64,000 nt of DNA from Paracidovorax anthurii (GTDB lineage: Bacteria > Pseudomonadota > Gammaproteobacteria > Burkholderiales > Burkholderiaceae_C), in NCBI RefSeq assembly GCF_003269065.1, contig NZ_QLTA01000009.1:1-64000 (forward strand), written 5' to 3'. The notes under the pieces are model-generated. The model saw nothing but the letters and a program-made list of their open reading frames with translations, had not been told where the DNA came from and did no database searches. The stretch's first letter is position 1, and each line of letters opens with the position of its first letter. Of the stretch, positions 39,809 to 48,576 are shown piece after piece. The position numbers and the translations under genes are program-made.

Positions 39809-40894
39809 CTACCGCTGCACGCCCTCGACGAGCCAGTCCATGCGCAGGATTGCCTCGTCGCCGAGCGTGCGGCCCCGCGCGATCACCTCGCGGCCGGTGT
39901 TGTCCCGCACGGCTGTCGCGCCGGCGCTGAACGGGTGCAGGCGCCCGCGCGCGATGTCGTCCTGGCGCGCCAGCACCTCCCGCCGCACGGCGGGCGGCAC
40001 CCGGCTGCCGAAGCCCTCCACGCGCACCATGCCCTCGCGCACGCCGCCCCAGACGCTGCCGCTCTTCCAGCGGCCTTCGAGCACGGCCCGCACGCGCTCG
40101 GTGTAGTAGGCACCCCATTGGTGGGTGACGGCCAGGATCTGCGCGTCCGGCCCCACGCGGCGCATGTCGGAGTGGTAGCCGATGGCGAGGCGGCCGCGCT
40201 CCTGGGCGGCGGCCATCACGGCGGTGGACCCCGTGTGGAAAGCCACCACGTCCACGCCCTCGTTGAAGAGCGCCATGGCGGCGTCGCGTTCCTTGGGCGG
40301 GTCGAACCAGGTGTCGAGCCAGATCACCTTGACGATGGCCTTCGGGTCCACCGAGCGCATACCCAGCGTGAACGCATTGATACCCTGCAACACCTCGGGG
40401 ATCGGGAAGCCCGCCACGAAGCCGGCCACGTGCGACCGCGTCATGCGGCCGGCGGCCACGCCTGCGAGGTAGCGGCCCTCGTAGTAGCGCGCATTGGCGG
40501 TGGCCACGTTGGGCGCGGTCTTGTAGCCGGTGATGGATTCGAACTTCACGCCGGGAAAATCGCGCGCCACCTTCAGCGTGGGCTCCATGTAGCCGAAGCT
40601 GGGCGTGAAGATGATCTGGTGGCCCGTGGCGGCCAGGTCGCGGATCACGCGCTCGGCATCCGCGCCCTCGGGCACGTTCTCCACGAAAGTGGTGCGCACC
40701 CGCGCCCCCAGGGCGGCCTCCACCGCGCGGCGGCCCTCGTCGTGCTGGCGGGTCCAGCCGGCCTCGGTGATGGGCGATACGTAGACGAAGCCGGCCTTCA
40801 CGGGCTCCGGCTCAGGGGAAGCGGGTCGGGACAGGGCGGCGGGGGCAGCGAAAAGACAGGCGGCCGCGAACGCGGCGGCGAGGTTTTTGTACAT
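39809..40894 (-). CDS. Solitary BMP-family substrate-binding protein
   Basis: A 361-residue periplasmic binding protein of the Bmp/PnrA family (nucleoside or purine type). Signal peptide MYKNLAAAFAAACLFAAPAALS; core motifs VKAGFVYVSPITEAGWTRQHDEGRRAVE, NVPEGADAERVIRDLA, IIFTPSFGYMEPTLKVA, GYKTAPNVATANARYYEGRYLAGVAAG. It is a clear relative of the BMP protein at 58268 but has no permease or ATPase gene beside it, so it may share the transporter at 59484-63062 or be a sensor. Terminator-like hairpin lies upstream. Confidence 0.85.
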   Translation of the reverse strand: MYKNLAAAFAAACLFAAPAALSRPASPEPEPVKAGFVYVSPITEAGWTRQHDEGRRAVEAALGARVRTTFVENVPEGADAERVIRDLAATGHQIIFTPSFGYMEPTLKVARDFPGVKFESITGYKTAPNVATANARYYEGRYLAGVAAGRMTRSHVAGFVAGFPIPEVLQGINAFTLGMRSVDPKAIVKVIWLDTWFDPPKERDAAMALFNEGVDVVAFHTGSTAVMAAAQERGRLAIGYHSDMRRVGPDAQILAVTHQWGAYYTERVRAVLEGRWKSGSVWGGVREGMVRVEGFGSRVPPAVRREVLARQDDIARGRLHPFSAGATAVRDNTGREVIARGRTLGDEAILRMDWLVEGVQR

Positions 40895-40930
40895 GGTGTT
40901 CCTCTACATGGTCCCGGGGGCGGAAAAACA

Positions 40931-40960
40931 AAAAGGCTGCCGGGACAGCAGCCTTTTGCC
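40931..40960 (-). terminator. Terminator after the 2-hydroxyacid dehydrogenase gene
   Basis: AAAAGGCTGC (40931-40940) pairs with GCAGCCTTTT (40948-40957), 10-bp stem and 7-base loop. On the minus strand it is followed by a T-rich run (TTTTTGTTTTT). It ends transcription of the island's last minus-strand gene before the BMP gene. Confidence 0.85.
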
Positions 40961-41011
40961 TGGAAATGCTCGCAAAAGCCGGCGGATTGTATTCCCCGGC
41001 CCTGCAGGCGC

Positions 41012-41953
41012 TTACACGGGAGAAACCACGCCCCGCCCGCTGAAATGCCCCTCGGCGTTGGCGAGGAAGCGGTCCACGCTGGACTGCACGGCCTCGGGCG
41101 ACCAGCCCGCCACGTGGGGCGTGAGCACCACGTTCTCCAGCCCCACGAGCGCCTCGGGCGGGTGCGGCTCGCTCTCGTACACGTCCAGCCCCGCGCCGGC
41201 GATGCGGCGGTCGCGCAGCGCGGCGGCCAGCTCCTCGGTATCGACCACGCTGCCGCGCGCGATGTTCACCAGATAGCCCAGCGGGCCGATGGCATCGAGC
41301 ACTTCGGCGTTCACCGCGTGGCGCGTTTCCGGGCCGCCGGGCGTGGCGCACACGAGGATGTCGCTCCACTCGGCCAGCTCCCGCAGGCTGTCGAAGTAGC
41401 GGTGCGGCACGCTCCCGCGCGGCCTGCGGTTGTGGTAGCCGATCTCCATGTCGAAGCCCGCCGCGCGGCGCGCGATCTTCTGGCCGATGGTGCCCAGGCC
41501 GAAGATGCCCAGGCGCTTGCCCGAGACGTTGGGCGGCAGGCCGATGGCGTCGCGCCACACGCCCTCGCGGCAGAGCCGGTCGAGCGGGCGCAGGCCGCGC
41601 ACGATGGAGATCAGCAGCCCGAAGGCATGGTCGGCCACGCAGTCGTCGTTGGTGCCCGCGCCGTTGGCCACCGCGATGCCGCGCGCGCGGGCCGCGTCCA
41701 GCGCGATGTTCTCGTAGCCCGCGCCCATGGCACAGATGAGTTCGAGCGACGGCATGGCCTCGATCTCCTGCGCCGTGAGGCCGATGGAGCCGATGGTGAG
41801 CACGGCGCGGAACATCCCGCCGCGCGCGGTGATCGCCTGCGTGCGGTCGTTGGGCATGGGCGCGTAGTGCAGGTCATAGACCGCGGCGATCTGCGCCTGG
41901 TGCTGCGGCGACAGGGTATTGAGGACGAGCAGGGGGATGCGGGGAGTGGACAC
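41012..41953 (-). CDS. D-isomer-specific 2-hydroxyacid dehydrogenase
   Basis: A 313-residue NAD(P)-dependent dehydrogenase of the glyoxylate/hydroxypyruvate reductase kind. NAD fold RLGIFGLGTIGQKIARRAAGF; catalytic Arg in NIARGSVVD, Glu in DVYESEPHPP, His in LTPHVAGWSPE. HAFGLLISIVRGL precedes the NAD domain. The start is GTG 41953; ATGs in the upstream open frame belong to unrelated DNA. It is the last minus-strand gene of the island, separated by 236 bases (with a repeat copy) from the CitMHS gene, so its inclusion in the pathway is uncertain. Confidence 0.88.
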   Translation of the reverse strand: MSTPRIPLLVLNTLSPQHQAQIAAVYDLHYAPMPNDRTQAITARGGMFRAVLTIGSIGLTAQEIEAMPSLELICAMGAGYENIALDAARARGIAVANGAGTNDDCVADHAFGLLISIVRGLRPLDRLCREGVWRDAIGLPPNVSGKRLGIFGLGTIGQKIARRAAGFDMEIGYHNRRPRGSVPHRYFDSLRELAEWSDILVCATPGGPETRHAVNAEVLDAIGPLGYLVNIARGSVVDTEELAAALRDRRIAGAGLDVYESEPHPPEALVGLENVVLTPHVAGWSPEAVQSSVDRFLANAEGHFSGRGVVSPV

Positions 41954-41956
41954 GGT

Positions 41957-41979
41957 TTCGCTTCCATTTTTATAGCAGT
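41957..41979. repeat. Dispersed ~23-bp palindromic repeat, copy 6
   Basis: TTCGCTTCC, a T run, then ATAGCAG; located immediately before the GTG start of the 2-hydroxyacid dehydrogenase gene, so it lies in its ribosome-binding region. Confidence 0.65.
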
Positions 41980-42189
41980 TGGCGCCCGATGCACGGGCGC
42001 TTGAGCGCCACGGCAGCCCTCCAGGTCTGCCACGGCGCCCCGGCCGGGTGCCCCGATTGTGCGCCAGCCCCGCGCCCTCCGGGCAAGGGTGTGGGAGACA
42101 AGCCCTGGAAAACGGAATGCATGGCCCAGTCCACCCCGTTGACCTGACTGGCCCGTTGCACACCAGGCCCACGGTGATGGATGCGGGCG

Positions 42190-43503
42190 CTACAGCAACG
42201 GCACCACCCCAAAGAGGGCAGCGGAAAGGATCATGACCACCACGAGCAATGCGGCCCATTTGAAGGTGAACCTCTGGTGCGCCCCGAACTCGACACCGGC
42301 CACCCCCATCAACACGTAGTTGGCGGCCACCAACGGGCTGAGTTGATGGATCGGCTGGCCCAGCAAAGAGGCCCGGGCAATGACCTCCGGCGCGATCCCA
42401 TAGGTCTTCGCGGCCTCGGCAAGGATGGGCACCACGCCGAAGTAGAACGCGTCGTTCGACAGGAAGAACGTGAAGGGCGCGCTGAGCAGGCCCGTGATCA
42501 ACGGCATGAACTGCCCTGCCGAGTGGGGGATCGACTGGATGACGCTTTGCGCGATGGCATCGGTCATCTTCGTTCCGGACAGGATGCCCGTGAAAACGCC
42601 AGCGGCGAAGATCAACGACACCACCGCCAGGGCGCTCGGTGCATGCGATGCAATCCGCTCCTTCTGGTCGTTGACATTGGGGAAATTGACGCTGATCGCG
42701 ATGGCAAACGCTCCCATGAACAACAGCGCCAGCGGCCACTTGCCGTGCACGAGCAGAACCATCAGCGCGGCGGTGAGTACCAGATTGAAAGCCATCTTGG
42801 CACGCGAGGTTCTCGGCCTGTCGGACTCGCCGAGGTCCAGGCGGCCGCCCAGTGGCGACTCTTCCGTGGCGACAGGCGTCCAGGTCACGGCCTGAAGGCG
42901 ATGGCGCTCCTTGAGGCCCAGGTACCAGGCAATCCCGAGCGTTGCGGCACTCGCCATGAGGATCGACGGGATCAAGGGCGTGAAGACCTGCGTGACATCC
43001 AGATGCAACGTGCTCATCACGCGTGCGGTCGGCCCGCCCCACGGCGCGATGTTCATGATGCTGTTGCCCAGCATCGTCACGCAGGGAAGGATCAAGGGAT
43101 TGATGCCCAGCCTGCGATGCAGGGGCAGCATGGCAGAGCAGCACAACAGGTAGGTCGTGGAGCCATCGCCATCGAGGGAGACGATCAGCGCCAGGATGGC
43201 CGAGCCCACCACGACCCGCATGGGGTCGCCCCTGCACAGGCGAATGATGCAGCGGATGAGCGGGTCGAAAAGGCCCACGTCGATCATCAGGCCGAAGTAC
43301 AGGATCGCGAACAGCAGCAACACCCCGGTCGGGGCGATCGCCCGGATTCCCGAGACGACCATCGGGCCGATATCGGCCCCGAAGCCTCCGATGACGGCGA
43401 ACACGATCGGCACCACGATGAGCGCGATGAGGGCCGTCGCGCGCCCTGACATGATCAATGCCATGAAGACCACGATCATTGCGTACGCAAGCAAGGTCAG
43501 CAT
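42190..43503 (-). CDS. CitMHS-family tricarboxylate (citrate-metal/proton) symporter
   Basis: A 437-residue inner-membrane carrier of the CitMHS group, with about 12 helices: MLTLLAYAMIVVFMALIMSGRATALIALI at the start, SLDGDGSTTYLLCCSAMLPLHRRLGI, IAPWGGPTARVMSTL and FFLSNDAFYFGVVPILAEAA, the last three being typical of this family. Relatives take up citrate with Mg or Ca. Here it lies directly after the second aconitase gene (122-bp gap), so its cargo is probably citrate or the related acid aconitate. ATG 43503 was chosen because the hydrophobic N-terminus starts there. Confidence 0.9.
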   Translation of the reverse strand: MLTLLAYAMIVVFMALIMSGRATALIALIVVPIVFAVIGGFGADIGPMVVSGIRAIAPTGVLLLFAILYFGLMIDVGLFDPLIRCIIRLCRGDPMRVVVGSAILALIVSLDGDGSTTYLLCCSAMLPLHRRLGINPLILPCVTMLGNSIMNIAPWGGPTARVMSTLHLDVTQVFTPLIPSILMASAATLGIAWYLGLKERHRLQAVTWTPVATEESPLGGRLDLGESDRPRTSRAKMAFNLVLTAALMVLLVHGKWPLALLFMGAFAIAISVNFPNVNDQKERIASHAPSALAVVSLIFAAGVFTGILSGTKMTDAIAQSVIQSIPHSAGQFMPLITGLLSAPFTFFLSNDAFYFGVVPILAEAAKTYGIAPEVIARASLLGQPIHQLSPLVAANYVLMGVAGVEFGAHQRFTFKWAALLVVVMILSAALFGVVPLL

Positions 43504-43625
43504 ATTGGTTTCCTGGTGTGTGGTGGAGTTTTCCGGCGGCGCGCGCGCAGGCTCGCGCCACCAGCCCACTGGGTATCGCGGATTGCCGGGATGTGAGGGC
43601 CGGCGCACGCGCGCCGGGACAGTCG

Positions 43626-46388
43626 CTAGCCCAGGGTGATGCCCTGGCGTGCCCCCGGAACGTCGCCGGCCGGCAACGCGCCGGGGCATTCATGCGCAAG
43701 CCCCTGGGGCCTGGCATCGTGTGGCCCGGAGGACAGCGCCTCGGCGCCCACATAGTCCCGCCACACCCTCGGAAGAATGCCGCCGTGGCGCCAGTAATCG
43801 ACGTCCTCGGCGGTATCCAGGCGAATGGTCAAAGGCACGGTGGTCGCGGTCCCATCGGGACGGTGGAACACCGCCTCGACGCGGCCGTTCACGGCCAGGC
43901 GGCCATCGAGGCCTGGGATGTCGATCGTCTCGCTGCCATCGAGGCCCAGCGTCTCGGCGGTGGTCCCGGCGTCGAACTGCAGGGGCAGGACCCCCATGCC
44001 CACGAGGTTGGTGCGGTGGATGCGCTCGAAGCTCTCCGCGATGACCGTCTTCACGCCGAGCAGGGCAACCCCCTTCGCAGCCCAGTCGCGCGAGGAGCCG
44101 CACCCGTAGTTCTTTCCGGCAATGACCGCCAGCGGAGTGCCGCGCTCCATGTATTGGACAGCCGCCTCGAACACGCGCATCGGCTCTCCCTCGGGCATGA
44201 CCTTCGTATAGCCGCCTTCGACACCCGGAACGATCCGGTTGCGCAGTCGGATGTTGGCGAAGGTGGCCCGCACAGCCACATCATGGTTCCCGCGGCGGGT
44301 CGTGTAGTTGTTGAAATCCGGCTTCTGGACACCCTTGCCCAGCAGGAAGTCGGCGGCAGGAGTGCCCAGGCTGATGGCACCGGAAGGCGATATATGGTCC
44401 GTGGTCACGGAATCGCCCAGGATGACCAGTGGACGCATGCCCTTCATGTCCTGCACCGCAGGCGCCTCGCGCGCCAGGCCCTCGAAGTAAGGCGGCCGCC
44501 GCACGTACGTGCTGGACTCCTGCCACGGGAAGCGCACGCTGGCCTCGCCAGCCAGTGCATCCCAGGCCTCGCCGCCGTCGAACAGGTCGGCATACTTCGC
44601 GCGGAACAGCTCCGGACCGTAAGCGCCGCTGACTGCGGCATTGATTTCGGCGGCGGTGGGCCAGATGTCCTTGAGGTACACGGGCTGGCCATCGCGGCCG
44701 GTGCCGATGGGCTCTGTCGTCACGTCGACGGTCAACGATCCGGTGAGGGCGTACACGACCACCAGCGCCGGCGAGCCAAGATAGGCAGCGCGGACATTCG
44801 GATGAATGCGGCCTTCGAAGTTCCGATTGCCCGAGAGGACGGCCGTTGCCACCAGCTTGTCTCTCTCGATTGCATCCGCGATCGGTTCGGGCAGCGGCCC
44901 CGAGCCACCGTTGCAGGTGGTACAGCCGAAGCCTGCCACGTGGAAGCCCAGCGCGTCGAGCACCGGCTGCAGGCCGGCCTTCTCCAGAACGGCCGCAGTG
45001 ACGTGGCTGCCAGGAACGAGCGAGGTCTTGACCCAGGGCCTGGATTGCATGCCCAGCGCCACCGCCTTCCTGGCCACCAGGCCGGCAGCCATCATGTTGA
45101 TGGGGTTGGCCGTGTTGGTGCAGCTGGTGATGGCGGCGATGACCACCGCCCCGTCGCTCAGCGCAAAGTCCGCCCCGGCGACAGGAGCGGCCCGCGCAGG
45201 ATCGATCGGCCGTCCGGCGATCTCCAGATGGTGCTGCGCGAATGCGGCGGGTACCGTCTCCAGATCCAGGCGATCCTCCGGATTGCGAGGCCCCGACAGG
45301 CAGGGGCGAATCCCCGCCAGGTCGAGGGTCATCACCTTGTCGAACCGGGGCGCCGGGGTGGAGCGGTCGCGCCACAGCTTCTGCGCCTTGGCATATGCCA
45401 CGATCAGGTCGATCTGCGCCGGCTCCCGGCCCGTCATCTTCAGGTAGTCGACGGTCTGCTCATCGATGGGGAAGTACACGGCGGTGGCGCCGTATTCCGG
45501 GGCCATGTTCGCGATCATTCCGCGCTCCCCGAGCGACAGCGCTTTCAGGCCTTCGCCAAAGAACTCGACGAACTGGCCGACGACACCCTGCTCGCGCATG
45601 AGCCGGGTGATGGCGAGCACCAGGTCGGTGGGCAGCACGCCCTCGCTCAGCCGGCCCTTCACTTCCAGTCCGACCACCTCGGGGAGCGCAAGCGCCACGG
45701 GCTTGCCCACCATCACGGCTTCCGCCTCGATGCCGCCCACCCCCCAACCGAGGACTCCCAGCCCATTGATCATGGGCGTGTGGCTGTCGGTGCCAACGCA
45801 GGTATCGGGGATGGCCAGATCGCCCTCCTCGGTCTTCTCCGTCCAGACCACCTGGCCGATGTACTCTAGGTGGATCTGGTGCATGATCCCTTTGCCCGGC
45901 GGAACGATGCGCACGCCCTCAAAGCTGCTGCTGCACCAGCGCAGGAACGCGAAGCGCTCGCGATTGCGCTCGTATTCACGCTCGAGATTGAGGCGGCGGG
46001 CATCCGGGCTCGCCCAGCGATCCACCTGAAGCGAGTGATCGATGATCACATCCACAGGGACCTTGGGTCTCACCTGGGCCGGATCTCCACCGGCCTCGGC
46101 CACCGCATCGCGCATGCCCGCCAAGTCCACCAGCATGACCTGCCCGAGGATGTCCTGTCCGAAGACGCGCACCGGATAGAAACTGAGGCCGCTGCCCACG
46201 CGGCGCTGCAAAAGCGCGTCGATTTCAGCCTGGGTATCGATGCCGCGGCTGGCCTGGCGCAACAGATTCTCCAGCAGGATGCGCAGGGAAAACGGGAGGC
46301 TGTCGACGCCCGGGACGTTTGCGATCGAAACATATCGCGTGGATCCGCTGGGCAGCGGCAGAACATGGATTTCCGGCTTCAAAGTCAT
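43626..46388 (-). CDS. Second aconitate hydratase (AcnA-type paralogue)
   Basis: A 920-residue aconitase with intact [4Fe-4S] cysteines (ITSCTNTANPINMMAAG; FGCTTCNGGSGPLPEP) and substrate motifs ([48 protein letters not shown]). It differs well from the housekeeping acnA in this window, lacks the low-GC insertion, and has a C-terminal extension of about 35 residues (AEALSSGPHDARPQ onward). Note GNAG in acnA is GGSG here, as in relatives acting on variant substrates. Clustering with a tricarboxylate carrier and a PrpF protein suggests it processes aconitate or a methylated/alkyl analogue from outside the cell. Confidence 0.92.
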   Translation of the reverse strand: MTLKPEIHVLPLPSGSTRYVSIANVPGVDSLPFSLRILLENLLRQASRGIDTQAEIDALLQRRVGSGLSFYPVRVFGQDILGQVMLVDLAGMRDAVAEAGGDPAQVRPKVPVDVIIDHSLQVDRWASPDARRLNLEREYERNRERFAFLRWCSSSFEGVRIVPPGKGIMHQIHLEYIGQVVWTEKTEEGDLAIPDTCVGTDSHTPMINGLGVLGWGVGGIEAEAVMVGKPVALALPEVVGLEVKGRLSEGVLPTDLVLAITRLMREQGVVGQFVEFFGEGLKALSLGERGMIANMAPEYGATAVYFPIDEQTVDYLKMTGREPAQIDLIVAYAKAQKLWRDRSTPAPRFDKVMTLDLAGIRPCLSGPRNPEDRLDLETVPAAFAQHHLEIAGRPIDPARAAPVAGADFALSDGAVVIAAITSCTNTANPINMMAAGLVARKAVALGMQSRPWVKTSLVPGSHVTAAVLEKAGLQPVLDALGFHVAGFGCTTCNGGSGPLPEPIADAIERDKLVATAVLSGNRNFEGRIHPNVRAAYLGSPALVVVYALTGSLTVDVTTEPIGTGRDGQPVYLKDIWPTAAEINAAVSGAYGPELFRAKYADLFDGGEAWDALAGEASVRFPWQESSTYVRRPPYFEGLAREAPAVQDMKGMRPLVILGDSVTTDHISPSGAISLGTPAADFLLGKGVQKPDFNNYTTRRGNHDVAVRATFANIRLRNRIVPGVEGGYTKVMPEGEPMRVFEAAVQYMERGTPLAVIAGKNYGCGSSRDWAAKGVALLGVKTVIAESFERIHRTNLVGMGVLPLQFDAGTTAETLGLDGSETIDIPGLDGRLAVNGRVEAVFHRPDGTATTVPLTIRLDTAEDVDYWRHGGILPRVWRDYVGAEALSSGPHDARPQGLAHECPGALPAGDVPGARQGITLG

Positions 46389-46565
46389 GGTGGGTCACTC
46401 TCGATGGATCTGGCGAACGTTCGGTGGCGGCGGTCCATGGGCCCATCGAGGACGGGCGCCACGGCAGCCGAAGGCCACCGATTTGCTGAATTGTATTTTC
46501 TAACCACTTTCAACATTAAAGGACGAGGAAAAACCCCACCCCGCCGCCGCGGGCGACCCACCCGG

Positions 46566-47504
46566 TCATTGTTCGGGCGTGAATACCTCGGTCTGCTTCA
46601 ACTTGCCGCGGCGCGCGCCGTCCAGATGCGCCCGCATCAGGACGGCGGCCTGGACCATGTCCAGCTTCTCGATCGCATCGAGGATGGCCAGGTGCTCCAT
46701 GGCCTGGACGCGACGGGCGTCGCGCCGGGATGCCTGCCGGTACTCGACCAATCGCCGCAATTGATTGATCCGCCGCACCGACTGCAGCACGAAGCGGTTG
46801 TGGCCCCACTCGGCCAAGGTCTCGTGAAAGCGACTGTTGGCCTCGAACAGCTCGATGGCCGTCATGGATTCATAGCCACCATCGACGATCCGCCGCTGCT
46901 CGGCCAGCAAGCGCTTGAGGGCCGCAGGATCGAAGGCAAAGGTTGCGCTCAGCAGCGAGTTCGGCTCGATGAACTGGCGATAGAGGTAGCTCTCCTCATA
47001 GGACTCGGAGGAGTCGATCAACGGCAGGAAACGCCATCCGTGCCCCATGCTCTGCTCGACCCAGCCTTCTTCGGAGATGCGGGACAGCACCTTGCGCAGG
47101 GAGCTGCGCGCGATCCCATAGCGGCGCATGAGATCCGCCTCGTTCACCTCGTCGGGGAGCAGCTTGCGCTGCAGGTCATCGGCGATCCGCAGGTACACCG
47201 GGTCATCCGTCGTGAGCAGGCTGGCGACGGCGCCATCCCAGTCCTTGGCGTCCTTGACCAGGAAGAAGCCACGATTGGCGTCCTGCTGGAGGACCCCCAG
47301 CCGGGAGAGATGGCGCAGGGCCGCCTGCACGGGGGAGCGCGAAGTGCCGATACGCTGGGCGATGTGGACTTCCGGGAGGTGCTCCCCTGCACGGCGGCCC
47401 TCCCGGCGTACCAGGGCGACGATCTCGCGAGCCACCTTGAGCTGCAGAGCCGTGAGTTCGGAACCGGGGTTGTCCTGGGTTTGGGTGTGCGCATGCATGC
47501 CCAT
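46566..47504 (-). CDS. GntR-like regulator with two winged helices and FCD domain
   Basis: A 312-residue regulator. Residues about 18-82 form a GntR winged helix (AREIVALVRREGRRAGEHLP, VHIAQRIGTSRSPVQAALRHLSRLGVL). Residues about 100-162 look like a second winged helix (LRIADDLQRKLLPDEVNEAD, LMRRYGIARSSLRKVLSRISEEGWV). The C-terminal 140 residues match the FCD ligand domain, with possible metal His in FHETLAEWGHNRF and MEHLAILDAI. It is between tctC and the aconitase gene (11 bases after tctC) and probably controls the island. AATACAA-type sites near 46491 and 48556 are candidate targets. Confidence 0.82.
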   Translation of the reverse strand: MGMHAHTQTQDNPGSELTALQLKVAREIVALVRREGRRAGEHLPEVHIAQRIGTSRSPVQAALRHLSRLGVLQQDANRGFFLVKDAKDWDGAVASLLTTDDPVYLRIADDLQRKLLPDEVNEADLMRRYGIARSSLRKVLSRISEEGWVEQSMGHGWRFLPLIDSSESYEESYLYRQFIEPNSLLSATFAFDPAALKRLLAEQRRIVDGGYESMTAIELFEANSRFHETLAEWGHNRFVLQSVRRINQLRRLVEYRQASRRDARRVQAMEHLAILDAIEKLDMVQAAVLMRAHLDGARRGKLKQTEVFTPEQ

Positions 47505-47515
47505 AGTCTAGGAGC

Positions 47516-48499
47516 TCAGTCGATCTTCACCCTCCACTGCCTGATCTGCCTGGACCAGCGCTGATTCTCCCGTGCGATCAGGTCCGCGAATTCCCTGGGG
47601 CCGGCGCCGATGGGCTCCGTCATGCCTGCCGCCAGGCGCTCCGCGACCTCTTTCTCCTGGAGTGCGGCGCTGGCGGCCCCGTGGATCCGGGCGATCACCG
47701 GCTCGGGCGTTCCCTTGGGGACCACGAGACCCATCCATGAGGTGAACGCATAGCCGGCGACACCGCTTTCCGTGACGGTCGGGACATCCGGCAGTGCCTT
47801 GGACCGTGAACTGCCAGTGACCGCGAGGGCCTTGAGCTTCCCCGCCCTGATGTGAGGAAGTGCCGCGAGCGGGAACGCGATCGCCGTGCTGATTTCGCCG
47901 CCCAGCAGCGCAATGATCGAGTTGCTGCCGCCCTTGTAGGGAACGTGCATGACGTCGATCCTGGCCATCGACTTCAGCATTTCGCCGGCCAGGTGATTGG
48001 CGCTGCCATTGCCCGCCGTTCCATAGGAATACCTGCCGGGCTCCTTGCGGGCCAGTTCGATGAATTCCCGCAGGTTGTTCGCCGGAACCGAGGGGTGGGC
48101 CACGATCACGAGGTCGATCGATGTCAACCAGGTCACCGCGGCGAACGACTCCACCTTGTAGCCGGGGTTGGGGTACAGGGCGGGATTCAGGGCCATCGTT
48201 CCCTGATTGACGAAGGTCACCGTGTAGCCGTCCGGCGCGGCCTTCGCGCCCAGCGCGGTTCCGATGTTCCCGCCCGCGCCACCGCGGTTGTCGATCACCA
48301 CGGGCTGGCCAAGGACCTGCTGCATCCTGGCCTGGATCGCGCGGCACACCGTATCCGCATCTCCCCCGGCAGGTTGCGGAACGATGAGGGTGACCGGCTT
48401 GTCGGGGTACTTCTCCTGGGCCATGGCCCCGCCAGCCAGGCGACCGATGGAAAGGCAGACAGAGGCCTTGAGAAGCTTTCTGCGTTGCATGGGATGCAT
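47516..48499 (-). CDS. TctC/Bug-family tricarboxylate-binding protein
   Basis: A 327-residue periplasmic binding protein of the Bug/TctC family, with a Tat-like signal (MQRRKLLKASVCLSIGRLAGGAMA). Family motifs: YPDKPVTLIVPQPAGGDADTVCR, VVIDNRGGAGGNIGTALGAKAAPDGYTV, YSYGTAGNGSANHLAGEMLK, VPYKGGSNSIIALLGGEI. No TctA/TctB genes are nearby, as usual for Bug proteins of this order. Start uncertain: ATGs at 48526, 48499 and 48490 are in frame. The only good ribosome site (GGAGG at 48520-48524) serves an out-of-frame ATG at 48513. Confidence 0.85.
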   Translation of the reverse strand: MHPMQRRKLLKASVCLSIGRLAGGAMAQEKYPDKPVTLIVPQPAGGDADTVCRAIQARMQQVLGQPVVIDNRGGAGGNIGTALGAKAAPDGYTVTFVNQGTMALNPALYPNPGYKVESFAAVTWLTSIDLVIVAHPSVPANNLREFIELARKEPGRYSYGTAGNGSANHLAGEMLKSMARIDVMHVPYKGGSNSIIALLGGEISTAIAFPLAALPHIRAGKLKALAVTGSSRSKALPDVPTVTESGVAGYAFTSWMGLVVPKGTPEPVIARIHGAASAALQEKEVAERLAAGMTEPIGAGPREFADLIARENQRWSRQIRQWRVKID

Positions 48500-48524
48500 A
48501 AGTCGGGTTCCATGGTTTGCCTCC

Positions 48525-48562
48525 ATACACAATGTATAAAGTGATCATATAATTCAATACAA
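48525..48562. promoter_or_regulatory. Candidate GntR operator in divergent tctC/lactonase promoter
   Basis: ATACA-CAA-TGTAT (48525-48537) is a perfect 5-bp-arm palindrome; AATACAA at 48556-48562 is another half-site, mirrored by TTGTATT at 46491-46497 upstream of the aconitase gene. FCD-type GntR proteins often bind TTGTATACAA-like sites. It is AT-rich in a GC-rich setting. Confidence 0.5.
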
Positions 48563-48576
48563 ACAACGGATGGCGC

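Noticed and set aside
41012-43753. A 913-codon frame joining the 2-hydroxyacid dehydrogenase with upstream sequence
   Set aside because: The upstream part is an out-of-frame reading of the CitMHS gene; the dehydrogenase proper starts at GTG 41953.
48295-48513. 72-codon frame starting behind the GGAGG upstream of tctC
   Set aside because: No homology and it is inside the TctC coding region; reported only as a start-site oddity.
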